This document shows positions 1 through 10,555 of a stretch of DNA of 64,000 bases, one piece after another (positions within the stretch are counted from its first letter, which is position 1; each line of letters opens with the position of its first letter). Below the pieces are notes generated by a model. It was not told the origin of the DNA, searched no databases, and saw only the letters and a program-made list of their open reading frames with translations. Source of the stretch: Monoplex corrugatus (Eukaryota; Mollusca; Gastropoda; Littorinimorpha; Ranellidae); NCBI GenBank assembly GCA_030674185.1, contig CM060311.1, positions 100,149,513 through 100,213,512 of the forward strand. Direction: 5' to 3'. The position numbers were made by a program, and so were the translations under genes.

Positions 1-91
1 AACTCCAGCACTTTGCTTTTTGACAGAAAAACATAGGTTTAATGTGGACTGTCTGTGTGTGTGCTCTGATAACACACAATGCACCACAATG

Positions 92-508
92 GTATCACCA
101 CCTTCTGAAAATTCTGTACACTGGACATGTCCTCTTTTCGGTCACTCTCTTTGTTCTTTGTCTTCTTCCTCCTTTGTTTTCTGTCGTTTCTTCCTACATT
201 TTCTGCTTTGCTGGTCCATTCACCTGCATGTTGTTCCATAAAGCCTTTCACACTTTCTCTTAGGATTATTTGGGTACATGTACTAATTCAAGTGCATTTT
301 TGGCTCTGGGAAAATGAAATATGCGGAAGCCATTTTAGGTAATTTATGCCCAGTTTTAGATATGTTTTAGTGTTCTTAGTTATATTTGAATTCGTATTGA
401 GGTATGTTTTCGTTAAATCTGATGTGTGATAAATTGTACGGAGTGGTCGACACCTAGGGCATCCCCTTAGGATTATGTGCGCGAATGCATTAATATGTGT
501 ACTGAATG
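92..508 (+). repeat. Dispersed repeat, copy A
   Basis: This stretch is clearly related to 12106-12562 along its whole length. Shared landmarks include GTCACTCTCTTTGTT, AGTGCATTTTTGGCTCT, TTTTAGGTAATTTA and GATGTGCGCGAATGCATT (GTGCGCGAATGCATT here), in the same order and orientation. Divergence is moderate, with small indels. No transposase, RT or clear terminal repeats were seen, so it may be a non-autonomous element or a segmental piece of a larger one. The right edge runs into a CA microsatellite. Positions 1-91 show nothing recognisable. Confidence 0.75.
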
Positions 509-524
509 TTCGCACACATGTGCT

Positions 525-654
525 TACACACACACACACATACACACACATACACACATACACACACACAGATACACACACATACACACACACACATACA
601 TACACACACATACACACACACCACGCACACAAACACACGCACACACACACACAT

Positions 655-690
<36 letters not shown>

Positions 691-838
691 ACACGTACTT
701 ACACATACTCATACACGCGCCCGTAACACACACACGCACAGTCATGCACACACACAGACACACGCGCGCGCATGCACGCGCACACACGCACACACACACA
801 CACACACACAAACATACACACATACACACACATACCAT
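525..838. repeat. CA/CATA microsatellite
   Basis: About 310 bp of CA dinucleotides with interspersed TA and CG steps (ACACATAC-type units). It abuts the 3' end of the LINE at 841. A longer array of the same composition abuts that LINE's other end, at 3686. Confidence 0.95.
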
Positions 839-861
839 AGGCGTCCTTCAGTCTCGGAAGA

Positions 862-2437
862 CTATGGAGTTGCGCTCTGGGTGCCTATTCTGGTGCAGCG
901 CCGGGTGTGGCTGGCCAGTCCGACGCGGGAATGACAGTCCCTGTGGCAGAGGGCACAGATGAAGTCTGACGCTGGTCTGTCTGCCTGGGCTGCAGCCTTT
1001 CTTCTCGTTCTCTTTTCCTCGTGCCGCTGAGCGAGTGTCTCTTCGAACATGGAGAGACCTTTCTGCACAGTCTGTCTCCAGGCTGACCGTTCGAGGGCTG
1101 TTGCTTCCCAGTTGTCTTTGTCGATATTCAAGGCTTTTAGGTCCCTCTTGCACACGTCTTTGAATCGCAGCTGTGGTCTGCCTGTGGGACGTTTTCCCTG
1201 CACCAGTTCTCCGTAGAGGAGGTCTTTGGGGATCCGTCCGTCGTCCATGCGCACGGCATGGCCAAGCCAGCGCATGCGTCTCTGTTTCAGCAGCGTGTAC
1301 ATGCTGGTGCATCCAGCTCTTTCCAGGACAGTGTTGTTCGGGACCTTGTCCTGCCAGGTGATGTTTAGAATGCGTCGGAGGCTACGCATGTGAAAAGCAT
1401 TGAGCTTTTGCTCTTGTCGGGCACGCAAAGTCCAGGACTCGCTGCCATACAGGAGGGTGCTCACGACGCAGGCTCTGTAGATCTGGATTTTTGTGTGCTC
1501 AGTCAGCTTGCTGTTGTTCCATGCTTTCTTCGTCAGTCTGGTCATGGTGGTAGCTGCCTTGCCGATGCGCCTGTTGAGCTCTATGTCAAGTGAGAGGGTG
1601 TCTGAGATTGTTGAGCCCAGATAAACAAAGTCATGGACGACATCCAGTTCATGGTCATTGATGCTGATGGCTGGGGGAGAGTCAACATCCTGTCCCATGA
1701 CCTGTGTTTTCTTCAAGCTTATGGTAAGCCCAAAGCTTTGGCAGGCATCGCTGAAGCGAGTCATGAGCTGCTGTAGGTCCTCAGCTGAGTGGGCGGTTAC
1801 TGCCGCGTCGTCTGCAAAGATGAAGTCACGCAGGCACTTCAGCTGGACTTTGGTCTTGGCTCTTAGTCTGGAGAGGTTGAAGAGCTTACCGTCTGTCCTG
1901 GTTCGGAGGTATATGCCTTCAGCTGCAGGACCGAATGCGTGTTTCAGCATCACAGCAAAAAAGATTCCAAACAGGGTGGGAGCCAGGACGCAACCCTGTT
2001 TCACTCCGCTCCGTATGTTGAAGGCAGCTGATGTTGAGCCGTCAAAGACGACGGTGCCTTTCATGTCTTCGTGGAAGGATCTGATGATGCTGAGAAGTTT
2101 GGGTGGACATCCAATTTGGGGAAGGATTTTGAAGAGGCCATCCCTACTGACCAGATCGAAGGCCTTTGTGAGGTCTATGAAGGCAACGAAGAGTGGCTGC
2201 CTTTGCTCCCTGCATTTCTCCTGAAGTTGTTTGAGGGAGAAGATCATGTCTATAGTGGATCTGTTGGCACGGAACCCGCACTGCGATTCAGGGTAGACTT
2301 GCTCTGCGAGTACCTGGAGCCTCTTCAGTACTACTCGTGCGAAGACTTTCCCAACGATACTGAGGAGGGATATGCCGCGATAATTATTGCAATCGCTTCT
2401 GTCACCTTTGTTTTTGTACAGTGTGACGACGTTAGCA
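862..2437 (-). pseudogene. LINE reverse transcriptase part with C-terminal zinc finger
   Basis: This open frame copies element RNA into DNA in target-primed retrotransposition. From N to C it shows NNYRGISLLSIVGK (fingers), QCGFRANRSTID, the palm start FIDLTKAFDLVSR, SGVKQGCVLAPTLF, the catalytic FADD box at about 1809-1820, KKTQVMGQ and YLGS. A tail follows with LLYGSESWTL and RRMRWLGHAVRMDDGRIPK. It ends in a finger-like motif (CALCHRDC ... SRVGLASHTRRC). The long open frame begins after the 2440 frame break. No in-frame stop interrupts the catalytic region, so this part could still be enzymatically sound. It is a fragment of one ORF with the next feature. Confidence 0.88.
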
Positions 2438-3685
2438 TCCCCTCATGTCTTGTGGTACTTCGCCTTCACTCCAACAGAGGCAGAGGATTTCATGCAACTC
2501 GGTGATGAGTGTCTCTTTGCAGCACTTCAGTACTTCGGCGGGAATACCGTCTTTCCCTGGTGCCTTGCCAGAGGCAAGAGAGTCCAGGGCTTCGCTGAGC
2601 TCATCTATGGTTGGTTCTCTGTCAAGCTCTTCCAGCTCTGGTAGGCACTCTATGGCATTCAGGGCGTCTTCTGAGACTACAGTTTCCCTTGCATATAGCT
2701 CAGTGTAGTGTTCTACCCAGCGCTCCATCTGTTGTTCTCTGTCTTGAATCACCTCCCCTGTAGCTGATTTCAAAGGGGCAGTTTTCTTTTGCGTTGGGCC
2801 CAATGCCTGCTTGATGCCTTCATACATCGCCTTGATGTTGCCTGTGTCAGCCGCAATCTGAATCTGGGAGCAAAGCTGAAGCCAATAGCCATTGGCGCAT
2901 TGTCTGGCACACTGCTGGACTTTGCTGCGAGCAGCGCGGAGAACCTGGAGGTTCTGCTCACTGGGATTGCTTTTGTATGCTGTCAAGGCGTTTCTCTTGG
3001 CCTCGATGACTGGTGTCATTTCTTCTGAGTGGGCTTCGAACCAATCAGCTGACTTGCTGGTCTTTTTGCCAAATGTAGACATGGCGGCATTGTAGACAGC
3101 ATCTCTGAAGTGTTCCCATCGGTCTTGGGCGTTTGCAGTGGGTGGGCCAGGGAGAGAATCCTCCAACACACGCGCAAACTCCTCCACTTTTCTTTGATCG
3201 CGTGTTTTGCTGGTGTCAATGCGAGGTCGGCCCTCCTTTCTCGTACGGTGCAGTCTCTTCGCGCGGAGCTTCACATTGCTGCACACCAAAGAGTGGTCAG
3301 TGTCACAATCGGCGCTCTGGTAGCTGCGAGTGATCTTGATGCTAGAAAGGTTGACACGTCTGGTGAGGATCAGGTCGAGCTGGTGACAGTGTTTGGATCG
3401 CGGGTGTCTCCAGGAGACTCGATGCTGAGGCTTCGTGTTGAAGAAGGTGTTACTGACGCACAACCCATAATGACAACAGAGCTCTAGCAGGCGCTGGCCA
3501 TTCTCGTTCATTTTCCCAGTGCCGAACTGACCCAAGCAGGTGGGCCAGGAATTGTAATCGACACCCACTCTGGCGTTGAAATCGCCGGCGATGAACAGTA
3601 GTTCTCTGTCAGGAATTCTCCTTATAGCAGCACTGAGGTCGTCATAAAACTTGTCTTTTGCTTCTGCTGTGGATGCCAAAGTTGG
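2432..3685 (-). pseudogene. LINE endonuclease C-terminal half and RT linker
   Basis: This is the upstream part of the same LINE ORF. It contains the endonuclease/exonuclease/phosphatase signatures AGDFNARVG, then HQLDLILTRR, and the C-terminal DHSLVCSNVKL. A charged linker follows, ending in the RT-proximal SGKAPGKDGIPAEVLK. The frame ends at about 2433 after VPQDMR, where a run of four G residues appears to shift it; the downstream frame then continues with the expected RT fingers. The N-terminal third of the endonuclease is absent. It is replaced by an open CA/TG repeat frame that adds a spurious Val/Cys-rich extension up to 3853. Confidence 0.85.
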
Positions 3686-4630
3686 TACACACATACACAC
3701 ACACACATACACACACACATACATACCACACATACCAACACACAATACACACACATACACACACATACACACACATACCACACACACATACACACACACT
3801 ACATACACACACATACCACACACATACACACACATACATACACACACATACACAACACATCATACACACACACACCACATACACACACATACACACACCA
3901 CATACACAACACACACATACAACACACAAACATACACACACACACATACAACACACATACACACACATCAACATACACACACACATACACACACATACCA
4001 CACACACATACACACAACACATACACACACACAACACCACACATACACACACACATACACACACACATACACACACACATACACACACATACACACACAT
4101 ACACACAACACACATCACACACAACAACACATACACACACACACATACACCACACAACATACACACACACATACACACACACAACATACAACACACAACA
4201 CATACACACACACACATACACACAAACATACCACTAACACATACACACACATACACACAACATACACACACACATACACACACACATACACACACATACA
4301 CACACATACACACAACATACACACACATACACACTACACACACATACACACACATACACACAAACATACACACACACATACACACACATACACACAAAAC
4401 AACACACACATACCACACACATACACACAAACATACACACACACATACACACACATACACACAAACATACACACACACATACACACACATACACACAAAC
4501 ATACACACACACACATACACACACACATACACACAAACATACACACACACATACACACACATACACACAAACATACACACACACACATGCACACACACAT
4601 ACACACAAACATACACACACACACACGTTT
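3686..4630. repeat. Long CA/CATA microsatellite
   Basis: About 945 bp of ACACATACAC-type repeat with scattered single-base drops. Several stop-poor reading frames cross it in both strands (His/Thr-rich on +, Val/Cys-rich on -). They reflect the dinucleotide composition and are not genes. Confidence 0.95.
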
Positions 4631-4699
4631 TTTGCCAGGACCTTGTAAGACTTGTTCATTCAATTTCATCTGAGTAAGGATGAGTCAGATTAGAGCATT

Positions 4700-5025
4700 G
4701 CGTGTGTGTGTGTGTACGCGTGTGTGTATGCGTGTGTGTGTATGCGTGTGTGTGCGCGCACGCGCGCGAGTGTGTGTGTGTGTGCTTGCGCGTATATGTT
4801 TGCGTGCACGCGTATGTGTGCGTGAGAGTGTGCGTTTGGTGTGTGTGTGTGTGTGTGTGTGTGTGTTGTGTGTGTGTGTGTGCGTTGTGTGTGTGTGTGT
4901 GTGTGTGTCTTGTGTATGTGCATGTGTGTGTGTGTTTGTGCGTGCGTGAGAGAGAGAGGGGGGAGACAGAGAGAGAGAGAGAGAGGGGGGAGACAGAGAG
5001 AGAGAGAGAGAAAGAGAGAGAGGAT
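4700..5025. repeat. TG array followed by GA array
   Basis: A (TG)n run with CG and TA interruptions (4700-4945) passes into (GA)n (4947-5025). The GA part holds two copies of a G6 block followed by AGACAGAG. This is simple sequence DNA with no gene. Confidence 0.93.
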
Positions 5026-5136
5026 AGTTGGTAATTTTCAGAGAGAATCATTATCAAGTGTCTTTTCACGAATTATTACTTTCTCGTTTAATTAAAGAGA
5101 GACCAAACTTTCCCTGTCACATGACCAGGAAGCAGG

Positions 5137-5146
5137 TATAATATAA
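5137..5146 (+). promoter_or_regulatory. Candidate TATA box
   Basis: TATAATATAA lies in otherwise single-copy DNA, directly after the GA repeat and upstream of a gene-like island with open frames. The GC-richer segment just downstream (CAGCGCCGC) would hold a start site. This is a motif-only call. AT-rich decamers are common, and no second core promoter element is evident. Confidence 0.25.
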
Positions 5147-5297
5147 CAGCGCCGCATGGTGTCGGCCAGCAAGAGGACAAACGGGCAAGCTGGCTTGAGC
5201 ACGAAACACGGAAAATGTTTGCTGTGTGTTGCACATAAACCATCGTGGCGACTGTTTCATTGAGGTCTTCTGTACAGTACATCTTGGGACGTGACCA

Positions 5298-5765
5298 TTG
5301 AGACGGAATTTATCAAGAGATTATCGTGCAAGGGAGATATGTATCGTGATTAGAAGACTAGAGTTGTGGAATACTTGGGATGACACATGGACAATTGTTA
5401 TTGAGCTATACCAGCTTATACAGTACGCTGCACTGGCTGCTAGTAGCTACAGCTTTTTGGCGAAAGAGCTCGCTAACCAAGACGATTTCGTGGCACCGTG
5501 TGAGACAGTTTTTTTTCCCGGTAAGATGGGGGCAAAACCTGCACCACAAGAAATGACTCTACACACAAAGTACACAACCTCTGACGGAAGTGAACCATAT
5601 AGCCAGGGAACTGTTGCAGATCGCACCAACAGCACTGAGTCTTCGGAATCTTCCACACAAGCAGGACCTACCATAAATGCATCCGTCAGCCAAGTTACGA
5701 CTGCCTTGGAATCTTCAACATCCACAACTAACACGGTATTCTTCGAAAACGAGCATTCTTTTTAA
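5298..5765 (+). other. Gene-like island, possible first exon(s)
   Basis: A non-repetitive island with two readings. In one, an ATG at 5380 opens 47 codons containing a moderately hydrophobic stretch (STLHWLLVATAFW, signal-peptide-like). These end at a good donor, CCCG|GTAAGA, at 5520/5521. In the other, the frame open from 5298 to the stop at 5763 becomes Ser/Thr-rich after MGAKPAPQ. It carries N-glycosylation sequons (NST, NAS) and is similar in composition to the stalk exon at 16912. No homology is recognised. It could be the 5' end of the + strand membrane protein, but the splice phases I could test do not prove that. Confidence 0.3.
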
Positions 5766-5799
5766 AATGGACTCTGCTTTACATATAGAATTATTGCGA

Positions 5800-5866
5800 T
5801 GATAATGATAATTATTATTACTATTATTATCATCATTATTATAGTATTATTATCATTATGGTTATT

Positions 5867-5899
<33 letters not shown>

Positions 5900-5925
5900 G
5901 TCGTCGTCGTTGTCGTCGTCTGATC
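5800..5925. repeat. ATT/ATC/GTC trinucleotide repeat
   Basis: Imperfect ATT and ATC triplets pass into GTC triplets near 5900. Positions 5926-6160 are single-copy and show nothing recognisable. Confidence 0.9.
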
Positions 5926-6159
5926 ATCAAAATTGTTGTTAGTGTTTTGTTGTTGTTGTTACTATCTTTCATTACATATTCAAATAATGTATGTTTGTGC
6001 GTAGGTACGATGGTATAAATGCGCATACAACTAGGCATGCAAGTGCGTGCTGTCGCTACTGGAAACATAATTGTTGTTGACAGTGTCATAATTACCATCA
6101 CTACCATTACTAAATGATGGATGTTGTTTGTGGTACGTATACTGATAACATTTTCTTCC

Positions 6160-6525
6160 CTGCTTTATTTTATTAGTTACATTTATTGGGTTTATTGCTT
6201 TATTTTATTAGTTACATTTATTGGGTTTATTGCTTTATTTTATTAGTTACATTTATTGGGTTTATTTCTTTATTTTATTAGCTACATTTATTGGGTTTAT
6301 TTCTTTATTTTATTAGTTACATTTATTGGGTTTATTGCTTTATTTTATTAGTTACATTTATTGGGTTTATTTCTTTATTTTATTAGCTACATTTATTGGG
6401 TTTATTTCTTTATTTTATTAGTTACATTTATTGGGTTTATTGCTTTATTTTATTAGTTACATTTATTGGGTTTATTGCTTTATTTTATTAGTTACATTTA
6501 TTGGGTTTATTGCTTTATTTCTCTA
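6160..6525. repeat. 35-bp minisatellite
   Basis: About ten head-to-tail copies of a 35-bp AT-rich unit containing TTAGTTACATTTATTGGG. Copies differ only at a few sites (for example TTAGCTAC against TTAGTTAC, GCTTTA against TCTTTA). It abuts the 5' truncation point of the CR1/L2-like LINE. Confidence 0.95.
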
Positions 6526-8092
6526 ACCTTTGATTTGGTTCTAGACGCATGTTTTATTGACAGGGAAATGTCTTCCACACAAAAACACATTCTCAACAAT
6601 CTCCTCCTTGCAACTGATACTGGCAAAGTCTCTCTCCTCACACTCCTTGATCTGTCTGCAGCCTTTGATACCATTGATCATGGTATTCTCCTTTCTAGAC
6701 TTCATCATACTTTTGGCATCTCTGACATTGCTCTGTCTTGGTTCACTTCATACCTATCAAACAGAAAACAAACCGTTCTCATCAATGGCACTTACTCTCA
6801 ACCTGCATACCTGACCTGTGGTGTTCCACAAGGATCTGTCCTTGGCCCTGTTCTTTTCACTCTTTACACCTCCCCCCTGTCCACCATCACCAACTCCCAT
6901 TCTATAAAACACCACTTCTATGCTGATGACACCCAACTTCAAGACAGTGACTCACCTGATAATATACAGCGCCTGTTGACTCGCACCACTGAGTGTTACT
7001 CGGACATTAAGAACTGGATGACACACAATAGACTTCAGCTTAATGACGACAAAACAGAAGCTATCCTCATTGGCACCCGTCAGAAACTTTCTCAGCTGCC
7101 TCCTCTTTCTCTCCCATTATGTAACACATCAGTCCCAATTTCTGATTCAGCTAAAAACCTTGGTGTCTGCATTGACTCTACCCTCTCCATGAACAACTTT
7201 GTTTCTCAAACTGCCAGATCTTGCTACTATCATCTCCATCGTATAAAGCTGATCAGGAAGTATCTCTCTGTGGAAACAACTGCAAAACTCGTTCTCTCCT
7301 TCATAATGTCTCGCATTGACTATTGCAATTCACTCCTGTCTGGTCTTCCTGCCTCCACCATTCACATCCTACAGCGCATTCAAAACAATGCTGCACGCCT
7401 TGTACTCAAAAAGAAAAAAGCTGACCACATATCTCCTCTCCTGGCACAACTTCACTGGCTCCCTGTATCAAAGCGCATACAGTACAAACTAGACACCATG
7501 TGCTACAAAAGCCTCAATAACGCAGCCCCCGATTACCTGTCAAGCCTACTTGAGATCTATGTTCCCTCACGTACCCTCCGCTCTGCCTCTGATCCTCTGA
7601 CTCTTCGCTTTCCACGCACTAAGCTCAATACCTATGGTCCACGAGCCTTCTCTGTTTCTGGTCCACTCTCCTGGAACAAACTTCCTCTCTCAGTCCGTCA
7701 GCAACCTACTTTTGTCTCCTTCAAGTCCGCTCTCAAAACTCACCTTTTCTCTCCTGCATAAAATCCTAACCTCACTCAACCCTCCCCTCTGCAGCCTGTC
7801 TCCGCTCGGAGGGAATCACATGGTTATAATATATAATTGTATGCTATGCTCTCTATAATTTTCCATTGCTTTTATTCTTGCTTTTATTGCTTTTATTCTT
7901 TCTCCCCATTTATAGCCATGCGTGTGTGTGGGTGTGTGTGTGTGTGTGTGTGTGTCTGTGTGTGTGCGTGCGTGTGTGTGCGAGCGTGCGTGCCTGCGTG
8001 TGTGTCTGCTTCAGCGCTTAGATTTGATTTTATCAAGATTTTGCGCTATATAAATATTGTAATTATTATTAATTAATTATTAATTATTATTT
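6526..8092 (+). mobile_element. CR1/L2-like LINE, 5'-truncated copy 1
   Basis: This copy contains the reverse transcriptase and complete 3' region of a CR1/L2-type element. After the stop at 7761 the 3' UTR has a GT microsatellite (about 7920-8010). It ends in GCGCTATATAAAT followed by ATT-rich repeats, the same terminal motif seen in the second copy at about 46050. Direct abutment on the 35-bp array suggests insertion into or beside it. Confidence 0.9.
6568..7761 (+). CDS. Reverse transcriptase fragment of CR1/L2-like LINE
   Basis: An open frame with no internal stop, starting here at the first in-frame ATG. That start is arbitrary because the real N-terminus (endonuclease and RT fingers) is missing. 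Motifs in order are VSLLTLLDLSAAFDTIDHGI (palm A), [17 protein letters not shown], the catalytic FYADDTQL at about 6916, LQLNDDKTEAILIG and KNLGVCIDS. The C-terminal set typical of CR1/L2 elements follows: SRIDYCNSLLSGLP, RIQNNAARLV, LHWLPVSKRIQYKL, VPSRTLRSA, SWNKLPLSVR. The intact frame across 398 codons indicates little decay since insertion. Confidence 0.85.
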   Translation: MSSTQKHILNNLLLATDTGKVSLLTLLDLSAAFDTIDHGILLSRLHHTFGISDIALSWFTSYLSNRKQTVLINGTYSQPAYLTCGVPQGSVLGPVLFTLYTSPLSTITNSHSIKHHFYADDTQLQDSDSPDNIQRLLTRTTECYSDIKNWMTHNRLQLNDDKTEAILIGTRQKLSQLPPLSLPLCNTSVPISDSAKNLGVCIDSTLSMNNFVSQTARSCYYHLHRIKLIRKYLSVETTAKLVLSFIMSRIDYCNSLLSGLPASTIHILQRIQNNAARLVLKKKKADHISPLLAQLHWLPVSKRIQYKLDTMCYKSLNNAAPDYLSSLLEIYVPSRTLRSASDPLTLRFPRTKLNTYGPRAFSVSGPLSWNKLPLSVRQQPTFVSFKSALKTHLFSPA

Positions 8093-8094
8093 TT

Positions 8095-9060
8095 ATCCTT
8101 CTCCTTAACGAAAAAACTTCACCATGTGAGAGATTAAGCAACTGGCGCCCAGTAACACTAACCCATACAGACCTCCAGATCATGGCAGAAACTTTAGCCA
8201 GACAATTAGGTAACGTAATCAGCAAACTAGTTAACAAAGATCAAGTTGGTTATTTAAATGGGGGAAAAATATTCACTTAACGAGGACTATTGATGATGTG
8301 ATCAATTATCCAAATGAAAGAAACAGCTGTGGATATCTATTAGCTTTTGATTCCACCTTGTAAACGTTTTATTCTGGAAGCCCTTGTATTTGGCTTTAAA
8401 GAGAAATTCAGATAATGGCTTGCAGTTTTAGTGACAAACACATGTGTCAACATTAACCATATAAGCTGACTGTCGGCACCATTTGGTTTATAATGCGGTA
8501 TTCTACAAGGATGTCCTTTCTCACCTTTCGCTTTTATTCTACCGACTGAATTACCAGCGATGACAATCAGGAACAGTAAAGCATCTGGGACAACTCTTCC
8601 ATCACAAAACAGTGAATTCGTGAAATTCAGGATGAAACAGGTAGCAGACGATAAACACAATTCCTGCAAAACCAAGATGATGTGATCGCAGCTACACACA
8701 TGATAAATCAATTCTTAAGATTTTCAGGATTCCATTTTAAATGTCCATAAAACCAAAGCTATATGAAGCTAGAAGTGCAGCTTGGACAGAACATTCTCCC
8801 ATGTGAAAAAAAGATTAAAATACTGAGCATTTATTTTAAGAATAACACCAGTGCCACAAATATACAGGATGACTGAATAAACAGAGTGGAAACAATGCAC
8901 ACATCATTTAAAAATGGACTAAGAGGGTCTTAAGCATACATGGAAATATATTATAATTACAACATTTCTATTAAACCAACTTGTATTTGTAATGGAACGA
9001 ATAGGCTTATAACAGAAAGTATTAAACGAGATGAAAAGGACCCTGCCTAAATTCATAAAA
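8095..9060 (+). pseudogene. Decayed L1/Tx1-like reverse transcriptase
   Basis: Several frames must be combined to read this, with many stops. Recognisable pieces in order are NWRPVTLTHTDLQIMAET, VISKLVNKDQVGYLNGG, then GFKEKFR, GILQGCPFSPFAFILPTE and a degraded VADD-like catalytic site. After it come KKRLKYL (the usual IKILGI box), FLLNQLVFVMERIGL and MKRTLPKFI. This order is that of L1/Tx1-type elements, downstream of the endonuclease. It ends in a short CAA run (9059-9085), after which the 26-bp array begins. Later parts of a similar element lie at 11716 and 12640. Confidence 0.8.
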
Positions 9061-9139
9061 CAACAACAACAACAACAACAACACACAAACAAACATGCAA
9101 ACAGAAAAGCAATTGAAGAGAAAAGAAGTAATGGAATTT

Positions 9140-10274
9140 AGCAAAGATAAACAATGTTTAAACATGATCAGCATAAACAATGTTTAAACATGATCAGCAT
9201 AACAGTGCATAAACAATGTTTAAACATGATCAGCATAAACAGTGCATAAACAATGTTAAAACATGATCAGGATAAACAATGTTAAAACATGATCAACAGA
9301 AACAATGTTTAAACATGATCAGAATAAACAATGTTAAAACATGATCAGCATAAACAATGTTAAAACATGATCAGCATAACAGTGCATAAACAATGTTAAA
9401 ACATGACCAGCATAATAGTGCATAAACAATGTTTAAACATGATCAGCATAACAGTGCATAAACAATGTTTAAACATGATCAGCATAAACAGTGCATAAAC
9501 AATGTTAAAACATGATCAGCATAAACAATGTTAAAACATGATCAGCATAAACAATGTTAAAACATGATCAACATAAACAATGTTTAAACATGATCAACAT
9601 AAACAATGTTTAAACATGATCAGAATAAAAAATGTTAAAACATGATCAACATAAACAATGTTTAAACATGATCAGCATAAACAATGTTTAAACATGATCA
9701 GAATAAACAATGTTAAAACATGATCAGCATAAACAATGTTTAAACATGATCAGCATAAACAATGTTAAAACATAATCAGCATAAACAATGTTTAAACATG
9801 ATCAACATAAACAATGTTAAAACATGATCAGCATAAACAATGTTTAAACATGATCAACATAAACAATGTTAAAACATGATCAGCATAAACAATGTTAAAA
9901 CATGATCAGAATAAACAATGTTAAAACATGATCAGAATAACAATGTTAAAACATGATCAGAATAAACAATGTTAAAACATAATCAGCATAAACAATGTTA
10001 AAACATGATCAACATAAACAATGTTTAAACATGATCAGAATAAACAATGTTAAAACATGATCAGAATAAACAATGTTAAAACATGATCAGCATAAACAAT
10101 GTTAAAACATGATCAGAATAAACAATGTTAAAACATGATCAGAATAAACAATGTTAAAACATGATCAGCATAAACAATGTTTAAACATGATCAGAATAAC
10201 AATGTTTAAACATGATCAGAATAAACAATGTTAAAACATGATCAACATAAACAATGTTTAAACATGATCAGAAT
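9140..10274. repeat. 26-bp minisatellite, part 1
   Basis: Around 43 copies of a 26-bp unit with the core GATCAGCATAAACAATG. The main variants are GTTTAAAC or GTTAAAAC at the junction and CAGCAT, CAGAAT or CAACAT. Some units carry an extra AACAGTGCAT. The unit includes the palindromes TGATCA and GTTTAAAC. The array is interrupted at 10275 by a Penelope-like fragment and resumes at 10556. Confidence 0.95.
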
Positions 10275-10387
10275 AAGTGGTTCCAGCGAGGAGTCAAGGA
10301 GGCCATCCACATCGCAGCCACCAACCCCCCGCTCAACAGGGACCGGGGCCGTTACACCCTGCCCCCGGTGTACCATTCTCTGATTCG

Positions 10388-10425
10388 ATCTCGTGAACTG
10401 GGTTCATCCCATGTTCGCGAGATCT
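10388..10425 (+). other. Long hairpin at the Penelope stop codon
   Basis: GATCTCGTGAAC and GTTCGCGAGATC pair over 12 bp with one G-T position. The stem continues inward as TGGG/CCCA around a TTCAT loop, with a one-base bulge. It overlaps the last codons of the Penelope-like frame. Structured 3' ends are known for these elements; a role here is inference. Confidence 0.6.
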
Positions 10426-10457
10426 GAGTAGAGATTCACGCAGACAGCATTAGAGCG

Positions 10458-10507
10458 CTGACGAAGATGGCGAGAACGCCATCGAAAGCTACGGAACTGT
10501 GAGTAGC
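10458..10507 (+). ncRNA. Hammerhead-like ribozyme core, probably degenerate
   Basis: CTGACGA (10458-10464, matching CUGANGA) is followed by a perfect 7-bp stem GATGGCG/CGCCATC with an AGAA loop, and then GAAA (10484-10487). A 5-bp stem GCTAC/GTAGC (10488-10492 with 10503-10507) takes the stem III position. This is the linear order of a type I hammerhead, and hammerheads are known in Penelope-like elements. The expected U-H cleavage dinucleotide after stem III is not present (GAT follows), and stem I pairing is weak. Activity is therefore doubtful. Confidence 0.45.
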
Positions 10508-10555
10508 GATTTTTACACTGTTGGGAGACCTTGTTCTTCAAAATTGGTAGCATTA

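Larger units (their letters stand above)
841..3685 (-). mobile_element. Non-LTR retrotransposon (EN-RT LINE), 5'-truncated
   Basis: A - strand LINE copy of about 2.85 kb. It covers the C-terminal half of an APE-type endonuclease, a linker, the full reverse transcriptase and a C-terminal Cys/His finger. The 5' end stops inside the endonuclease at about 3685, where the frame runs straight into CA repeat. The 3' end is about 20 bp past the stop codon, again at CA repeat. The post-RT region (LYGSESW, then RRILNITW, then RMRWLGH) has the order seen in RTE/BovB-like elements, but the terminal finger is not typical of BovB. I therefore leave the clade open. Only one frame break is seen, so the copy is young or recently active. 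Confidence 0.9.
10275..10555 (+). mobile_element. Penelope-like element 3' end inside the 26-bp array
   Basis: A 281-bp GC-richer block interrupts the minisatellite. It begins in frame with the C-terminal 50 codons of a Penelope-like protein (KWFQRGVKEAIHI ... NPPLNRDRGRYTLPP, stop at 10425). This motif follows the GIY-YIG endonuclease in such elements. The remaining 125 bp form two strong hairpins. Array units continue directly on both sides, so the copy either inserted into the array or was captured by it. Confidence 0.72.

Noticed and set aside
288..962. Val/Cys-rich and His/Thr-rich open frames of 80-160 codons
   Set aside because: They are translations of CA/TG dinucleotide repeat; no start context, domain or codon bias.
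3642..4677. Frames of more than 300 codons on both strands
   Set aside because: Pure CA/CATA microsatellite read in stop-free registers.
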